Origin: Agrococcus sp. ARC_14
GTDB taxonomy: Bacteria; Actinomycetota; Actinomycetes; Actinomycetales; Microbacteriaceae
Direction: 5' to 3'
Assembly (NCBI RefSeq): GCF_022436485.1
Contig: NZ_JAKUDO010000001.1
Span: 1,488,001 to 1,552,000, forward strand
DNA: 64,000 nucleotides
The notes beneath the pieces are model-generated. The model saw only the letters and a list, made by a program, of their open reading frames with translations. It had not been told where the DNA came from and searched no databases. Within the stretch, counting starts at the first letter, position 1, and each line of letters begins with the position of its first letter. The translations under genes were made by a program, and so were the position numbers. Positions 1-8,582 of this stretch are shown one piece after another.

Positions 1-117
1 GGGGTCGAGCCCGTGCCGACCCTCTATCCGGCGCGCGATGCTCACCGAGCTTTGCGGTCGCGCTGCCCCACATGTGCAGGCCGCGGTGCAACACAACTCA
101 CAAAAAGCAGGAGAACT
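1..117. other. leader region before rpsP
   Basis: No gene is supported here. Reading frames run through it into rpsP but do not resemble a known protein. The last bases contain a good ribosome binding site (AGGAG) 5 nt before the GTG start of rpsP. Any promoter or upstream gene such as ffh would lie outside or at the edge of the window. Confidence 0.4.
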
Positions 118-600
118 GTGGCAGTCAAGATCCGTCTGAAGCGCTTTGGCAAGATCCGCGCGCCCTTCTACCGCGTCGTCGTGGCCGACTCGCGCACCAA
201 GCGCGATGGCCGCGTCATCGAGGAGATCGGGCAGTACCACCCCACCGAGAACCCGTCGTTCATCAAGATCGACAGCGAGCGCGCGCAGTACTGGCTCGGC
301 GTCGGCGCACAGCCGACCGAGCAGGTCGCCGCGCTGCTCAAGCTCACGGGCGACTGGGGTCGCTTCACGGGCGAGGGCCCCACGGAGAGCCAGGTCAAGG
401 CTCCCGAGCCCAAGAAGGTCTTCTCCATCGACGAGGCCAAGAAGCCCGTGCTCAAGGCCAAGGCCGCGAAGCCGGCAGAGGCCCCCGCGGCCCCCGCCGA
501 GGAGGCCCCCGCAGCCGAGGTCGCGTCGACCGACGCCGCTGAGACGCCCGTCGTCGAGTCCGAGCCGGCAGCTGCCGGCGAGGCCGAGAAGCAGGACTGA
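118..600 (+). CDS. rpsP: 30S ribosomal protein S16
   Basis: Small-subunit ribosomal protein needed for 30S assembly. The canonical S16 start ([19 protein letters not shown]) follows the GTG at 118, which has AGGAG just upstream; longer starts have no S16 similarity. The S16 fold takes roughly residues 1-85. The protein is 160 aa against 80-100 in most bacteria, because residues about 110-160 form an Ala/Pro/Glu-rich, low-complexity acidic tail, as is common in Actinobacteria. It opens the rpsP-khpA-rimM-trmD operon, with khpA starting 2 nt after its stop. Confidence 0.97.
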   Translation: MAVKIRLKRFGKIRAPFYRVVVADSRTKRDGRVIEEIGQYHPTENPSFIKIDSERAQYWLGVGAQPTEQVAALLKLTGDWGRFTGEGPTESQVKAPEPKKVFSIDEAKKPVLKAKAAKPAEAPAAPAEEAPAAEVASTDAAETPVVESEPAAAGEAEKQD

Positions 601-602
601 GC

Positions 603-839
603 ATGCTGCGCGATGCACTCGAGCACCTCGTCAAGGGGATCGTCGATCGCCCCGATGAGGTGCGCGTGGGTTCGCGCGACACGCAGCGCGGCGAGGTCCT
701 CGAGGTGCGCGTGCACCCCGAGGACCTCGGTCGCGTGATCGGGCGCGGCGGTCGCACCGCCGGCGCCTTGCGCACCGTGATGGGTGCGCTCCCCGGAGGA
801 CGCCGCGTCCGCGTCGACGTGGTGGACACCGATCGCTAG
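603..839 (+). CDS. khpA: KH-domain RNA-binding protein KhpA (YlqC family)
   Basis: A 78-aa single-KH-domain protein. The GxxG nucleic-acid binding loop is visible as IGRGGRTAGALRTV (residues about 40-53). KhpA proteins bind RNA, often as a KhpA-KhpB dimer, and influence cell division and elongation genes. The position between rpsP and rimM is the standard one in Gram-positive bacteria. ATG at 603 lies 2 nt after the rpsP stop, so translation is probably coupled. Confidence 0.93.
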   Translation: MLRDALEHLVKGIVDRPDEVRVGSRDTQRGEVLEVRVHPEDLGRVIGRGGRTAGALRTVMGALPGGRRVRVDVVDTDR

Positions 840-846
840 GCCGGCC

Positions 847-1494
847 GTGCCCGCACGCACCCAGCTTCGTGTCGGACGGCTCGCACGGGCCCATGGGCTC
901 AAGGGCGCGATCAAGATCGAGCTCTACACCGACGACCCCGGTCGACGCTTCGTCCCGGGCGCGCGGTTCGCGCTGCAGGTGCCGACGTCGTCGAAGTGGC
1001 ACGGCAAGTCACTCGAGCTGGTCGAGCTGCGCGTCTACAACGGCAGCCCCGTCGCCTTCTTCGACGGCGTCACCGACCGCACCGAGGCAGAGTCGCTCAT
1101 CAAGGCGGTGCTCTGGGTCGAGCAGGACCCCACCGAGCTGACGGGCGAGCCCGATGCCTGGTACGTGCACCAGCTCGCCGGTCTCGAGGTCTGGCGCGAT
1201 GGCGCCCGCATCGGCCGCGTCGTGCGCGTCGACGCGATGCCCGCGCAGGACATGCTCATCGTCGACATCGACGGCAACGAGGTCCTGGTGCCGTTCGTGA
1301 AGGCGATCGTGCCGGAGGTCGACCTGCGCGCCGGCCGCCTCACGGTCACCCCGCCGGCCGGTCTGCTGGAGGAGCTCGAGCAGGAGGATGCCCCCGAGGT
1401 CGCGGCCGAGCCCGACGCATCCGCCGAGCCCGACGCGGCGACCGAGCCCGACGCATCCGCCGAGCCCGACGCATCCGCCACCGACCGGGCGTAG
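847..1494 (+). CDS. rimM: ribosome maturation factor RimM
   Basis: Assists 16S rRNA processing and maturation of the 30S head by binding S19. The N-terminal RimM domain begins at VGRLARAHGLKGAIKIELY and is followed by the PRC-barrel domain (WYVHQLAGLEVW onward). GTG at 847 is chosen because it places the family motif at the N-terminus; the longer frame from 784 overlaps khpA and adds unrelated residues. The 215-aa product exceeds the usual 165-180 because of an acidic C-terminal tail made of four near-identical 18-bp repeats (1408-1479), each encoding EPDASA or a variant. The gene lies 7 nt after khpA and 3 nt before trmD. Confidence 0.95.
   Translation: MPARTQLRVGRLARAHGLKGAIKIELYTDDPGRRFVPGARFALQVPTSSKWHGKSLELVELRVYNGSPVAFFDGVTDRTEAESLIKAVLWVEQDPTELTGEPDAWYVHQLAGLEVWRDGARIGRVVRVDAMPAQDMLIVDIDGNEVLVPFVKAIVPEVDLRAGRLTVTPPAGLLEELEQEDAPEVAAEPDASAEPDAATEPDASAEPDASATDRA
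1408..1479 (+). repeat. 4 x 18-bp tandem repeat in the rimM 3' end
   Basis: Four head-to-tail copies of GAGCCCGACGCATCCGCC (the second copy differs at its end) encode the acidic EPDASA-type tail of RimM. The unit stays in frame, so copy-number change would lengthen or shorten the tail without breaking the protein. Confidence 0.9.
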
Positions 1495-1497
1495 ACC

Positions 1498-2220
1498 GTG
1501 CGGATCGACATCGTCACGATCTTCCCTGAGTTCTTCGGGGTGCTCGACGTCTCGCTGCTGGGCAAGGCACGCCGCGATGGCGTGCTCGAGCTCGGCGTCC
1601 ACGACCTGCGCGACTGGACCCACGATCGCCACCGCACGGTCGACGACACGCCCTACGGCGGCGGCGCAGGCATGGTCATGAAGCCCGAGCCGTGGGGAGA
1701 GGCGCTCGACGCGCTCCTCGGCGAGACAGACGCGACGGATGCGGTGGTGGTCTTCCCGTCGCCGGCGGGCGTGCCCTTCACGCAGTCGCTCGCGCGCGAG
1801 CTCGCGGCCGAGCCGCGCATCATCTTCGCCTGCGGCCGCTACGAGGGCATCGACGCGCGCGTCGCCGACTACGCGGCCACCCGTGCCCGCGTGCTCGAGG
1901 TGAGCCTGGGCGACTACGTGCTCAACGGCGGCGAGGTCGCCGCCATGGCGATGATCGAGGCCATCGGTCGACTCGTGCCCGGTGTGGTCGGCAACCCGGA
2001 GAGCCTCGTCGAGGAGAGCCACGAGTCCGGCCTGCTCGAGCACCCCTCGTACACGAAGCCGCAGGTGTGGCGCGACCGCGAGGTGCCGGAGGTGCTGCGC
2101 AGCGGCAACCATGCACTCGTCGCCGCCTGGCGCCACGAGCAGTCGCTCGAGCGCACGCGCCGGGTGCGGCCCGATCTGCTGCCGCCCGAGGCGCCGGCCG
2201 AGGCCCCCCGCACCCGCTAG
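1498..2220 (+). CDS. trmD: tRNA (guanine37-N1)-methyltransferase TrmD
   Basis: Makes m1G37 in tRNA, preventing frameshifting, using S-adenosylmethionine. It is 240 aa, the usual length. The knotted SPOUT active site is visible: [10 protein letters not shown], the SAM-binding [19 protein letters not shown] block and the [10 protein letters not shown] loop. The GTG start at 1498 gives [12 protein letters not shown], the standard TrmD N-terminus. It is the last gene of the rpsP operon; the next gene has its own promoter. Confidence 0.97.
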   Translation: MRIDIVTIFPEFFGVLDVSLLGKARRDGVLELGVHDLRDWTHDRHRTVDDTPYGGGAGMVMKPEPWGEALDALLGETDATDAVVVFPSPAGVPFTQSLARELAAEPRIIFACGRYEGIDARVADYAATRARVLEVSLGDYVLNGGEVAAMAMIEAIGRLVPGVVGNPESLVEESHESGLLEHPSYTKPQVWRDREVPEVLRSGNHALVAAWRHEQSLERTRRVRPDLLPPEAPAEAPRTR

Positions 2221-2259
2221 CCCTCAGCGAACACCCCTGCGGCGCAGAGGATCGCTCGC

Positions 2260-2265
2260 TAGCCT
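2260..2265 (+). promoter_or_regulatory. -10 element TAGCCT, leaderless promoter for the 2272 gene
   Basis: The hexamer matches TAnnnT and ends 6 nt before the ATG at 2272, so transcription would begin at or beside the start codon. No Shine-Dalgarno sequence lies between. No convincing -35 is present. Confidence 0.6.
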
Positions 2266-2271
2266 CGAGGC

Positions 2272-2946
2272 ATGGCGACCAGCCCCCGACCGACGAGCCC
2301 CGGACAGCAGCTCCCTGGGCAGCGCACCGGCCAGCAGCGCACCGCGCAGCCGGCCGCACCGCGGCACTGGATCCTGCGCGCATCCTTCTGGGCCTTCGCC
2401 GCCGCGATCATCGTGCTGCCGGCCTGGATCATGTTCGGCCGCGGTCTCGCGGGCGCACCGCTGGGGGAGGCGCTGCTGCTGCAGGCGTTCCTCGGGCCGG
2501 GCCTCGCCATCATCATCGCCGTGGTCGTCGGCATGACCTTCGCCCGCAAGGGGGTGCGCGGGCCCCGCGCGGTCGCATGGCGCGACCTGCGCCTGGTCGG
2601 CCCGTGGCTGCTCGTGATCGCCCTCATGGGTCTCACGGTCGTCGACACCGCGGGCGGCCGCACGGGCAGCGCGCTCACCGCATGGTTCGGAGACGGCTGG
2701 CTGACGGCATCGCACTCGTTCACCGCGATCGCCGTGATGGTGACGATCATCGGCGGCATCGTGCTGTTCTGGCTGCAGGTGCTCGAGCTCGGGCGCGAGA
2801 CCCGCAAGCGCGTCGAGCGCGTGGTCAACGACATGCAGGCGCCGTTGCTCGAGCAGCAGGCGCGCCAGGCGGATGCGAGCTTCGAGCGCATCGACGGCCC
2901 GCAGTCCGGCCGCGTCATCCGCATCGAGGACGAAGAGCAGCCCTAG
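2272..2946 (+). CDS. hypothetical four-helix membrane protein
   Basis: I do not recognise a named family. The 224-aa product has a Pro/Gln-rich polar N-terminus (residues 1-32), then four strongly hydrophobic segments at about 36-56, 66-85, 108-126 and 145-165. A cytosolic tail follows, rich in charged residues (ELGRETRKRVERVVNDMQAPLL onward) and possibly helical. ATG at 2272 is supported by a TAGCCT -10 ending 6 nt upstream, which implies a leaderless mRNA. It stands alone between trmD and rplS. Confidence 0.75.
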   Translation: MATSPRPTSPGQQLPGQRTGQQRTAQPAAPRHWILRASFWAFAAAIIVLPAWIMFGRGLAGAPLGEALLLQAFLGPGLAIIIAVVVGMTFARKGVRGPRAVAWRDLRLVGPWLLVIALMGLTVVDTAGGRTGSALTAWFGDGWLTASHSFTAIAVMVTIIGGIVLFWLQVLELGRETRKRVERVVNDMQAPLLEQQARQADASFERIDGPQSGRVIRIEDEEQP

Positions 2947-2982
2947 CTCACCGCTCGTCGCACACCGAGAGGGGCGGATGCG

Positions 2983-3012
2983 TTGGCGCACCCGGCCGGG
3001 GTGTGGCAAGAT
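2983..3012 (+). promoter_or_regulatory. predicted rplS promoter
   Basis: TTGGCG (2983-2988) and CAAGAT (3007-3012) are separated by 18 bp and resemble a housekeeping -35/-10 pair. They would start transcription about 125 nt before the rplS ATG, leaving a structured leader. Confidence 0.5.
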
Positions 3013-3019
3013 AGATCGT

Positions 3020-3144
3020 TGGTGCCGCACGCGGTCCGCCCTCACGGGCGGCCTCTGCCACAGGGGAGCGCACGCCAGGCACCGCATCCACTTTCTTCAC
3101 ACCAGCGCGACCGACCTGTGGCGGCCGCAGAGAGCGATTCCCTC
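3020..3144 (+). promoter_or_regulatory. rplS 5' leader with hairpin
   Basis: The approximately 125-nt untranslated leader contains the hairpin CCGCCC-TCAC-GGGCGG (3036-3051). L19 mRNA leaders act in autoregulation in some bacteria; whether this one does is inference. The stretch has no coding similarity although an open frame from 2983 runs through it. Confidence 0.35.
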
Positions 3145-3486
3145 ATGCACATTCTCGACAAGGTCGACGCAGTCAGCCTCAAGTCCGACATCCCTGACTT
3201 CCGCCCCGGTGACAACGTCAAGGTGCACGTCAACATCATCGAGGGCGCGCGCTCGCGCGTCCAGGTGTTCCAGGGCGTCGTCATCGGCCGCTCGGGCCAC
3301 GGTGTGCGCGAGACGTTCACCGTCCGCAAGGTCTCGTTCCAGGTCGGCGTCGAGCGCACCTTCCCGGTGCACTCCCCGGTCATCGAGCAGATCGAGGTCG
3401 TCAGCCGCGGCGACGTCCGCCGCGCCAAGCTCTACTACCTGCGCGGCCTGCGCGGCAAGGCTGCGAAGATCCGCGAGAAGCGCTGA
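3145..3486 (+). CDS. rplS: 50S ribosomal protein L19
   Basis: Large-subunit protein at the 30S-50S interface. The 113-aa product from ATG 3145 begins [20 protein letters not shown] and contains the L19 core ([35 protein letters not shown]). A longer in-frame start at 2983 would prepend residues unlike L19. It is a single-gene unit, with its own promoter and an intrinsic-type terminator 8 nt after the stop. Confidence 0.97.
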   Translation: MHILDKVDAVSLKSDIPDFRPGDNVKVHVNIIEGARSRVQVFQGVVIGRSGHGVRETFTVRKVSFQVGVERTFPVHSPVIEQIEVVSRGDVRRAKLYYLRGLRGKAAKIREKR

Positions 3487-3494
3487 TCGAGTGA

Positions 3495-3531
3495 GGAGCG
3501 GGGCCGGCGAGATGCCGGCCCCGCTCCTTTT
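3495..3531 (+). terminator. rho-independent terminator after rplS
   Basis: A perfect 14-bp GC-rich stem (3495-3508 with 3514-3527) closes a 5-nt GAGAT loop and is followed by TTTT. This ends the rplS transcript. Confidence 0.9.
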
Positions 3532-3595
3532 CGTTCGTCGCCGAATCGTGATGTGGCGCGGCGGCCACGTGCCGAGGCGCAGGGCCGCACACACC

Positions 3596-3601
3596 TAGAC
3601 T
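3596..3601 (+). promoter_or_regulatory. -10 element TAGACT upstream of lepB
   Basis: A TAnnnT hexamer lies 21 nt before the lepB ATG, leaving room for a short leader that contains GAAAGGGCGGGG as ribosome binding site. The -35 is weak. Confidence 0.45.
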
Positions 3602-3622
3602 TGCCGAGGCGAAAGGGCGGGG

Positions 3623-4402
3623 ATGACGGACACGGTCGAGATCGGTGATGCCGGCCGCGGCGACGGCAGAGCCCGCCGAGGACGAAGCATCCTGCTGTTC
3701 CTGCGCGACATCGTCGTGATCTTCCTCATCGCCCTGCTGATCTCGTTCCTCGTCAAGACCTTCCTCATCCGGCCGTTCTGGATCCCGTCCGAGTCGATGA
3801 ACGACACGCTGCAGGTCGACGACCGCATCATCGTGAGCCTGCTCTCGCCCACCGTGATCCCCGTCGACCACGGCGAGGTCGTCGTGTTCGAGGATCCGGG
3901 CGGCTGGCTGCCCGACCCGCCGCAGGAGCAGGAGACCGGCGTCGCCGGCGCCATCGACTGGTTCCTGACCTTCGTCGGCCTGGCGCCCGAGGACGACCAC
4001 GGCTATCTCATCAAGCGCGTGATCGGCCTGCCCGGCGACACGGTCGAGTGCTGCAACGACTTCGGCCAGCTGCTCGTCAACGGCGTCCCGATCGACGAGC
4101 CGTACCTGCACCTCGACCAGCCGGGGCAGCCCGCGAGCTCGATGGCGTTCGAGGTCACCGTGCCGGAGGGGCACCTGTGGGTGATGGGCGACAACCGCAA
4201 CCACTCCGGCGACTCGCGCGCGCACATGGACGCGCCGGGCGGCGGCTTCGTGCCTATGCAGTCGGTCGTCGGCCGCGCCATCCTGGTGTCCTGGCCGGTC
4301 GAGCGCTGGAGCTGGCTCGACAGCTACGAGCAGTCGTTCGTCGGCGTCGAGTCGCAGGCCGCGTCGACCGAGGTGATCCTGCCGCAGGCGGTGACGCACT
4401 GA
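3623..4402 (+). CDS. lepB: signal peptidase I
   Basis: Membrane-bound serine protease that removes signal peptides from secreted proteins. The 259-aa product has a cytosolic basic N-terminus, one transmembrane helix (about 23-48) and a periplasm-side catalytic domain. The nucleophile is Ser58 in PSESM; the Lys general base lies in YLIKRVIGLPGD; box E is GDNRNHSGDSR. The stop overlaps the rnhB start by 1 nt (TGATG), so the pair is translationally coupled. Confidence 0.96.
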   Translation: MTDTVEIGDAGRGDGRARRGRSILLFLRDIVVIFLIALLISFLVKTFLIRPFWIPSESMNDTLQVDDRIIVSLLSPTVIPVDHGEVVVFEDPGGWLPDPPQEQETGVAGAIDWFLTFVGLAPEDDHGYLIKRVIGLPGDTVECCNDFGQLLVNGVPIDEPYLHLDQPGQPASSMAFEVTVPEGHLWVMGDNRNHSGDSRAHMDAPGGGFVPMQSVVGRAILVSWPVERWSWLDSYEQSFVGVESQAASTEVILPQAVTH

Positions 4403-5055
4403 TGCCCGTGCTGCCGACGCTGGAGGTCGAGCGTGGACTGTGGGCGGATGCGTCCATCGTCATCGGCATGGACGAGGTCGGCAGGGGAGCGCTGGCCGGC
4501 CCCGTCAGCGTCGGAGCGCTCGCGCTCGTGGCGGACTGCGGCGAGTGGCCGCAGCACCTGCGCGACTCGAAGACGATGACGCCGCTGCGGCGCACCGCGA
4601 CCGCGCCGCTCGTGCGGGAGTGGGGCGTCAGCGCCGTCGGCCATGCGAGCAACGACGAGATCGACAGCCTCGGCATCCAGGTGGCGCTCGGGCTCGCGGG
4701 CCGGCGCGCACTCGTCGGCCTGCACGAGGCGGGGGTGGATGTGCCGGCAGCGGCGATCCTGCTCGACGGCATCCACGACTGGCTCGCCCCTGCGCTGCGC
4801 AGGCCCGTGCGCACGGTGCTGCGTGCGAAGGCCGACCGCGACTGCGCCTCGGTCTCCGGGGCTGCGCTGGTCGCGAAGGTCGAGCGCGACGCGCACATGG
4901 TCGAGGTCGATGCGGGCCACCCCGGCTACGGCTGGGCGTCGAACAAGGGCTACGGCTCTGCGGCGCACTTGGCGGCGATCGTCGAGCTCGGCCCGACGGC
5001 GCTGCACCGGCACACCTGGCTGCACGGCATCGTGCCGGCCGGGGCCATAGGATGA
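4402..5055 (+). CDS. rnhB: ribonuclease HII
   Basis: Cleaves the RNA strand of RNA-DNA hybrids and starts removal of misincorporated ribonucleotides. Catalytic acidic residues are in GMDEVGRGALAGPV near the N-terminus and LLDGIHDW in the middle; the HPGYGWASNKGYG block is typical of the family. The ATG at 4402 overlaps the lepB stop. The 217-aa length is normal. Longer upstream starts lie inside lepB and are not supported. Confidence 0.95.
   Translation: MPVLPTLEVERGLWADASIVIGMDEVGRGALAGPVSVGALALVADCGEWPQHLRDSKTMTPLRRTATAPLVREWGVSAVGHASNDEIDSLGIQVALGLAGRRALVGLHEAGVDVPAAAILLDGIHDWLAPALRRPVRTVLRAKADRDCASVSGAALVAKVERDAHMVEVDAGHPGYGWASNKGYGSAAHLAAIVELGPTALHRHTWLHGIVPAGAIG
5048..5053 (+). promoter_or_regulatory. 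-10 element TAGGAT, possible leaderless promoter for DUF2469 gene
   Basis: The hexamer lies inside the rnhB 3' end and ends 6 nt before the GTG at 5060. No Shine-Dalgarno precedes that start, so it could be an internal leaderless promoter in the lepB-rnhB run. Confidence 0.45.
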
Positions 5056-5059
5056 CGAC

Positions 5060-5383
5060 GTGGAACCCGAGGACATCGAGGACTACGACCGCGAGGTCGA
5101 GCTGGCCCTCTTCAAGGAGTATCGAGACGTCGTCAGCATGTTCAAGCATGTGGTGGAGACCGAGCGGCGCTTCTATCTCGCCAACGACGTGAAGGTCACC
5201 CGCCATGACGCGGGCAGCGACTTCTACTTCGAGCTCGAGCTGACCGATGTCTGGGTGTGGGACATCTACCGCTCCGACCGCTTCATCAAGTCGGCGCGCA
5301 TCCTGACCTTCAAGGACGTCAACGTCGAAGAGCTGGCCTCCCGCGACCTCGAGCTGCCGAAGGACCTCGCGATCGAGGAGTGA
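5060..5383 (+). CDS. DUF2469 domain protein
   Basis: A 107-aa conserved actinobacterial protein of unknown function, rich in Asp/Glu and aromatics (MEPEDIEDYDREVELALFKE at the start). It is typically found, as here, between rnhB and a yraN gene. The GTG start at 5060 is 4 nt after the rnhB stop. No catalytic motif is evident; small and soluble. Confidence 0.9.
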   Translation: MEPEDIEDYDREVELALFKEYRDVVSMFKHVVETERRFYLANDVKVTRHDAGSDFYFELELTDVWVWDIYRSDRFIKSARILTFKDVNVEELASRDLELPKDLAIEE

Positions 5384-5464
5384 TCGAGGCGGCCCCGGCC
5401 GACTTCTCCACAGCCGAGCCCTCGGCTCGCGCGCGCCGACAGGCGCATCCGCTTTCCTGCCGCC

Positions 5465-5818
5465 ATGCGAGCGAAGGATCAACTGGGCCTCGACGGCGAG
5501 GCTGCCGCCAGCGTGCACCTCGAGCACGCGGGCATGCGCATCATCGACCGGCGGTGGCGCTGCGCGCACGGTGAGCTCGACATCGTCGCGGTCGACGGCG
5601 ACACCTTCGTCTTCGTCGAGGTGAAGACGCGCAGGGGGCTCGCCTACGGCCACCCTTTCGAGGCGATCACGCCCGCCAAGGTGCGTCGACTGCGCATGCT
5701 CGCGGGCCTGTGGCTCGAGGCGAGCGGGCATCGGGGGCCGGTGCGGCTGGATGCGGTGGGCGTCATCGCGTCGCGGTCGGGCAGCTGGCGGGTCGAGCAT
5801 CTGCGGGGCATCTGGTGA
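5465..5818 (+). CDS. YraN family (UPF0102) endonuclease-like protein
   Basis: A 117-aa protein with a restriction-endonuclease-like fold. The PD-(D/E)xK-like core is visible as HGELDIVAVDGDTFVFVEVKTR (E/D...ExK). Its cellular role is not firmly known; neighbours suggest DNA processing. It begins at ATG 5465, 81 nt after DUF2469, and its TGA overlaps the comM GTG (GTGA), so comM is probably translationally coupled to it. Confidence 0.92.
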   Translation: MRAKDQLGLDGEAAASVHLEHAGMRIIDRRWRCAHGELDIVAVDGDTFVFVEVKTRRGLAYGHPFEAITPAKVRRLRMLAGLWLEASGHRGPVRLDAVGVIASRSGSWRVEHLRGIW

Positions 5819-7335
5819 GCGGCTTCGGCCGAGCCGAGTGCGTCGCGCTCCGTGGGCTGGCGGGCGTCGGGGTGCAGATCGAGGTGCACGCGTCCTCGGG
5901 GCTGCCGGCCGTGCACATCGTCGGGCTGCCTGGCCCGGCGGTGCAGCAGGCGCGCCACCGCACCTGGAGCTCGATCGCGCGCATGGGACTGACGGCACCC
6001 ACCGGCAGGGTCGTCATCAACCTCACGCCCGCGTCGCTGCCCAAGACAGGCACGCACTTCGACCTCGCGATGGCGGTCGCAGTGCTGCGCGCGAGCGGCG
6101 TGGTGCCGCCCGACGACGGCGAGACCGCGCTGCTGGGCGAGCTGGGGCTCGACGGCAGGCTGCGGCCGGTGGCCGGCACGCTGCCGCTCGCCCGGGCTGC
6201 GGCAGCGGCGGGCATGACACGGCTCGTGGTGCCGACGGCCTCTGCCGATGAGGCCTCGCTCGTCGAGGGACTGCGGGTGCTGGGTGCGCCGAGCCTCGCG
6301 CATGCTGCCGCGCTGCTGGGCGCCGAGCTCTCGCCCGAGCCGGTCGAGCCGGTGCTTGCCGATCCCGTGCCGCAGCGCGCGCACGTCGAGCTCGATCTGG
6401 CCGACGTGCTCGGCAACCGCGACGCGGTCGACGCGCTCGAGGTCGCCGCGGCGGGGGCGCACCACCTGATGATGGTCGGCCCGCCCGGCGCTGGGAAGAC
6501 GATGCTCGCGATGCGGCTGCCGGGCATCCTGCCGCCGCTCACGCAGCTGCAGGCGCTCGACGTGGCCTCGCTGCGCTCGCTGTCGGGGGAGCCCCCGGCC
6601 TCGAGGCTCGACCTCGTGCCGCCGTTCGAGCATCCGCACCACTCGGCCACCGCGGTCTCGCTCATCGGCGGTGGCTCCGGCACGATCCGCCCGGGTGCCG
6701 CGGCGCGTGCGACGCACGGGGTGCTCTTCCTCGATGAGGCACCCGAGTTTCCGCGCACCGTCCTCGACATGCTGCGCCAGCCGCTCGAGTCGGGCACCAT
6801 CACGGTGCACCGCGCCGCCGGCGCGGCTACGTTCCCCGCAAGGTTCCAGCTGCTGCTCGCGGCCAACCCGTGCCCATGCGGGCAGTTCGGCACCGGCGAC
6901 TGCACGTGCGCGCCCCAGCAGCGCAGGCGCTACTTCGGCAGGCTCTCCGGGCCGCTGCTCGACCGCGTCGACCTGCAGGTGCGCGTCGATCGCGTCGTGC
7001 CTGGCGCCGACACCGGCGGCCACGGCCGACGCACGACGGCGGATGCGGTCGCGCGCGTCACCGAGGCCCGCGCCCGTGCCGCTCGCAGGCTGCACGCCAC
7101 GGAGTGGACGGCGATGGGTCACGTGCCGGGCCCCTGGCTGCGTCGCAACCTGCCGCTCGACGGCGCGCTGCTCGCGCCGCTGGAGCGCGCGCTGGAGAAC
7201 GGCGCGCTCACGATGCGCGGGCTCGATCGCACGGTCAGGGTCGCGTGGACGATGGCCGATCTCGACCACGCGCCGTCGCCGACGCGCACGCACGTCGGGC
7301 GTGCGCTCGCGCTGAGGAAGGGGATCCCCGCATGA
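5815..7335 (+). CDS. comM: YifB/ComM Mg-chelatase-like AAA+ ATPase
   Basis: In naturally competent bacteria ComM is a hexameric helicase that promotes branch migration during integration of incoming DNA. The 506-aa product has an N-terminal ChlI-like domain, the Walker A motif GPPGAGKTML, Walker B VLFLDEAPEF, and the Cys-containing NPCPCGQFGTGDCTC segment typical of the family. The GTG start at 5815 overlaps the yraN stop. Longer starts at 5710 lie inside yraN. Its stop overlaps the dprA ATG (ATGA). Confidence 0.93.
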   Translation: MSGFGRAECVALRGLAGVGVQIEVHASSGLPAVHIVGLPGPAVQQARHRTWSSIARMGLTAPTGRVVINLTPASLPKTGTHFDLAMAVAVLRASGVVPPDDGETALLGELGLDGRLRPVAGTLPLARAAAAAGMTRLVVPTASADEASLVEGLRVLGAPSLAHAAALLGAELSPEPVEPVLADPVPQRAHVELDLADVLGNRDAVDALEVAAAGAHHLMMVGPPGAGKTMLAMRLPGILPPLTQLQALDVASLRSLSGEPPASRLDLVPPFEHPHHSATAVSLIGGGSGTIRPGAAARATHGVLFLDEAPEFPRTVLDMLRQPLESGTITVHRAAGAATFPARFQLLLAANPCPCGQFGTGDCTCAPQQRRRYFGRLSGPLLDRVDLQVRVDRVVPGADTGGHGRRTTADAVARVTEARARAARRLHATEWTAMGHVPGPWLRRNLPLDGALLAPLERALENGALTMRGLDRTVRVAWTMADLDHAPSPTRTHVGRALALRKGIPA

Positions 7336-8564
7336 AGGCATTCCGCATCGAGCTCGCGCTGCTGCGCGAGGCCGTGCTCGGCACGCTGCCGCCCGACGCG
7401 GCTCCGCCCGACGACGACCAGGTGATCGCGCGCTTCGCCGCCGGTGCCTGGACGGTGCTGCCAGAGCCAGGAGACGGCGTCGCGGGGCTCGTGCGTGAGC
7501 GGGTGGGCGACGTGCGCGCGCTGCAGCTGCTCGTGGAGGGCACGAGTGCGACTGCTTGGGCCCAAGCGCTCGACGATGGCGAAGTCGCGCAGATGGTGCC
7601 CGATGCGCTCAGCCGTTGGCTGCCGCGCTTGGGCGCCGAACGCATCCTCGGAGCCTTCTCGCAGGGTGCAGCCCACCGGCAGCGCCTGCTCACCCGTGCC
7701 GACGAGCACTGGCCGCTGGCGATCGATGATCTGGGGCCGCACGCGCCCGCCGCGCTCTGGGTCCGGGGCGACCCGGCGGCGCTCGCCGCCTGCGACCGCT
7801 CGGCTGCGCTGGTCGGCTCGCGAGCCTCGTCCGGCTACGGCGAGCTCGTCACCGGGCAGCTCGCCGCAGGGCTCGTCGGCCGGCGCTTCGCCATCGTCTC
7901 CGGCGGTGCCTACGGCATCGACGGCACGGCCCACCGATCGACGCTCGCGAGCGGCGGCACGACGGTCGCCGTGCTCGCGGGCGGACTCGACCGCTTCTAC
8001 CCGGCGGGCCACGACGAGCTGCTGCAGCGGGTCGTCGCGACGGGCTGCGTGATCGCAGAGGCGCCGAGCGGCGTGCCGCCGACCCGTTGGAGGTTCCTCG
8101 CACGCAACCGCCTGATCGCGGCGCTCGCGAGCGCCACGGTCGTGGTCGAGGCCGGGCAGCGCTCCGGCTCCATCAACACGGCGGGGCACGCAGCTGCGCT
8201 TGGCAGGCCGCTCGGCGCGGTGCCGGGCCCGGTCACGTCCGGATCGAGCACCGGCTGCCATCGGCTGCTGCGCGACTACGGCGCAGCGGTCATCGAACGA
8301 CCAGAGCACGTGGTCGAGCTCATCGACGGCCCGCTCGAGGAGTCGGTCGCGCTCGGCGGCGGCACGAGCGACGAGCTGCGCGTGCTCGATGCGATGAGCG
8401 CGAGGGCGCCGCGCGGCGTGGACGAGCTCGCGGTGCGCACCGGGATGGCGCCGCGCGATGTGACGGCGGTGCTCGCGCTGCTGGAGCTGGGCGGGGCGGT
8501 CCTCGAGCGCGGATCGGGCTGGGTGCGCGGCCTCGGGCGCTCTCCGTCGCCTCCGCGCGCCTGA
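7332..8564 (+). CDS. dprA: DNA processing protein DprA
   Basis: Loads RecA onto incoming single-stranded DNA in transformation. The 410-aa product has the Rossmann-like DprA core in its second half: AALVGSRASSGYGE, SGGAYGIDGTAHRST, FLARNRLIAALA, then a small winged-helix C-terminus (about 340-400, DELAVRTGMAPRDVTAVLALL). ATG at 7332 overlaps the comM stop. The comM-dprA pair is the usual late-competence arrangement; no DNA-uptake (comE) genes are in the window, so competence itself is not shown. Confidence 0.94.
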   Translation: MKAFRIELALLREAVLGTLPPDAAPPDDDQVIARFAAGAWTVLPEPGDGVAGLVRERVGDVRALQLLVEGTSATAWAQALDDGEVAQMVPDALSRWLPRLGAERILGAFSQGAAHRQRLLTRADEHWPLAIDDLGPHAPAALWVRGDPAALAACDRSAALVGSRASSGYGELVTGQLAAGLVGRRFAIVSGGAYGIDGTAHRSTLASGGTTVAVLAGGLDRFYPAGHDELLQRVVATGCVIAEAPSGVPPTRWRFLARNRLIAALASATVVVEAGQRSGSINTAGHAAALGRPLGAVPGPVTSGSSTGCHRLLRDYGAAVIERPEHVVELIDGPLEESVALGGGTSDELRVLDAMSARAPRGVDELAVRTGMAPRDVTAVLALLELGGAVLERGSGWVRGLGRSPSPPRA

Positions 8565-8582
8565 CAGTCGGCGGGTCGCGGG

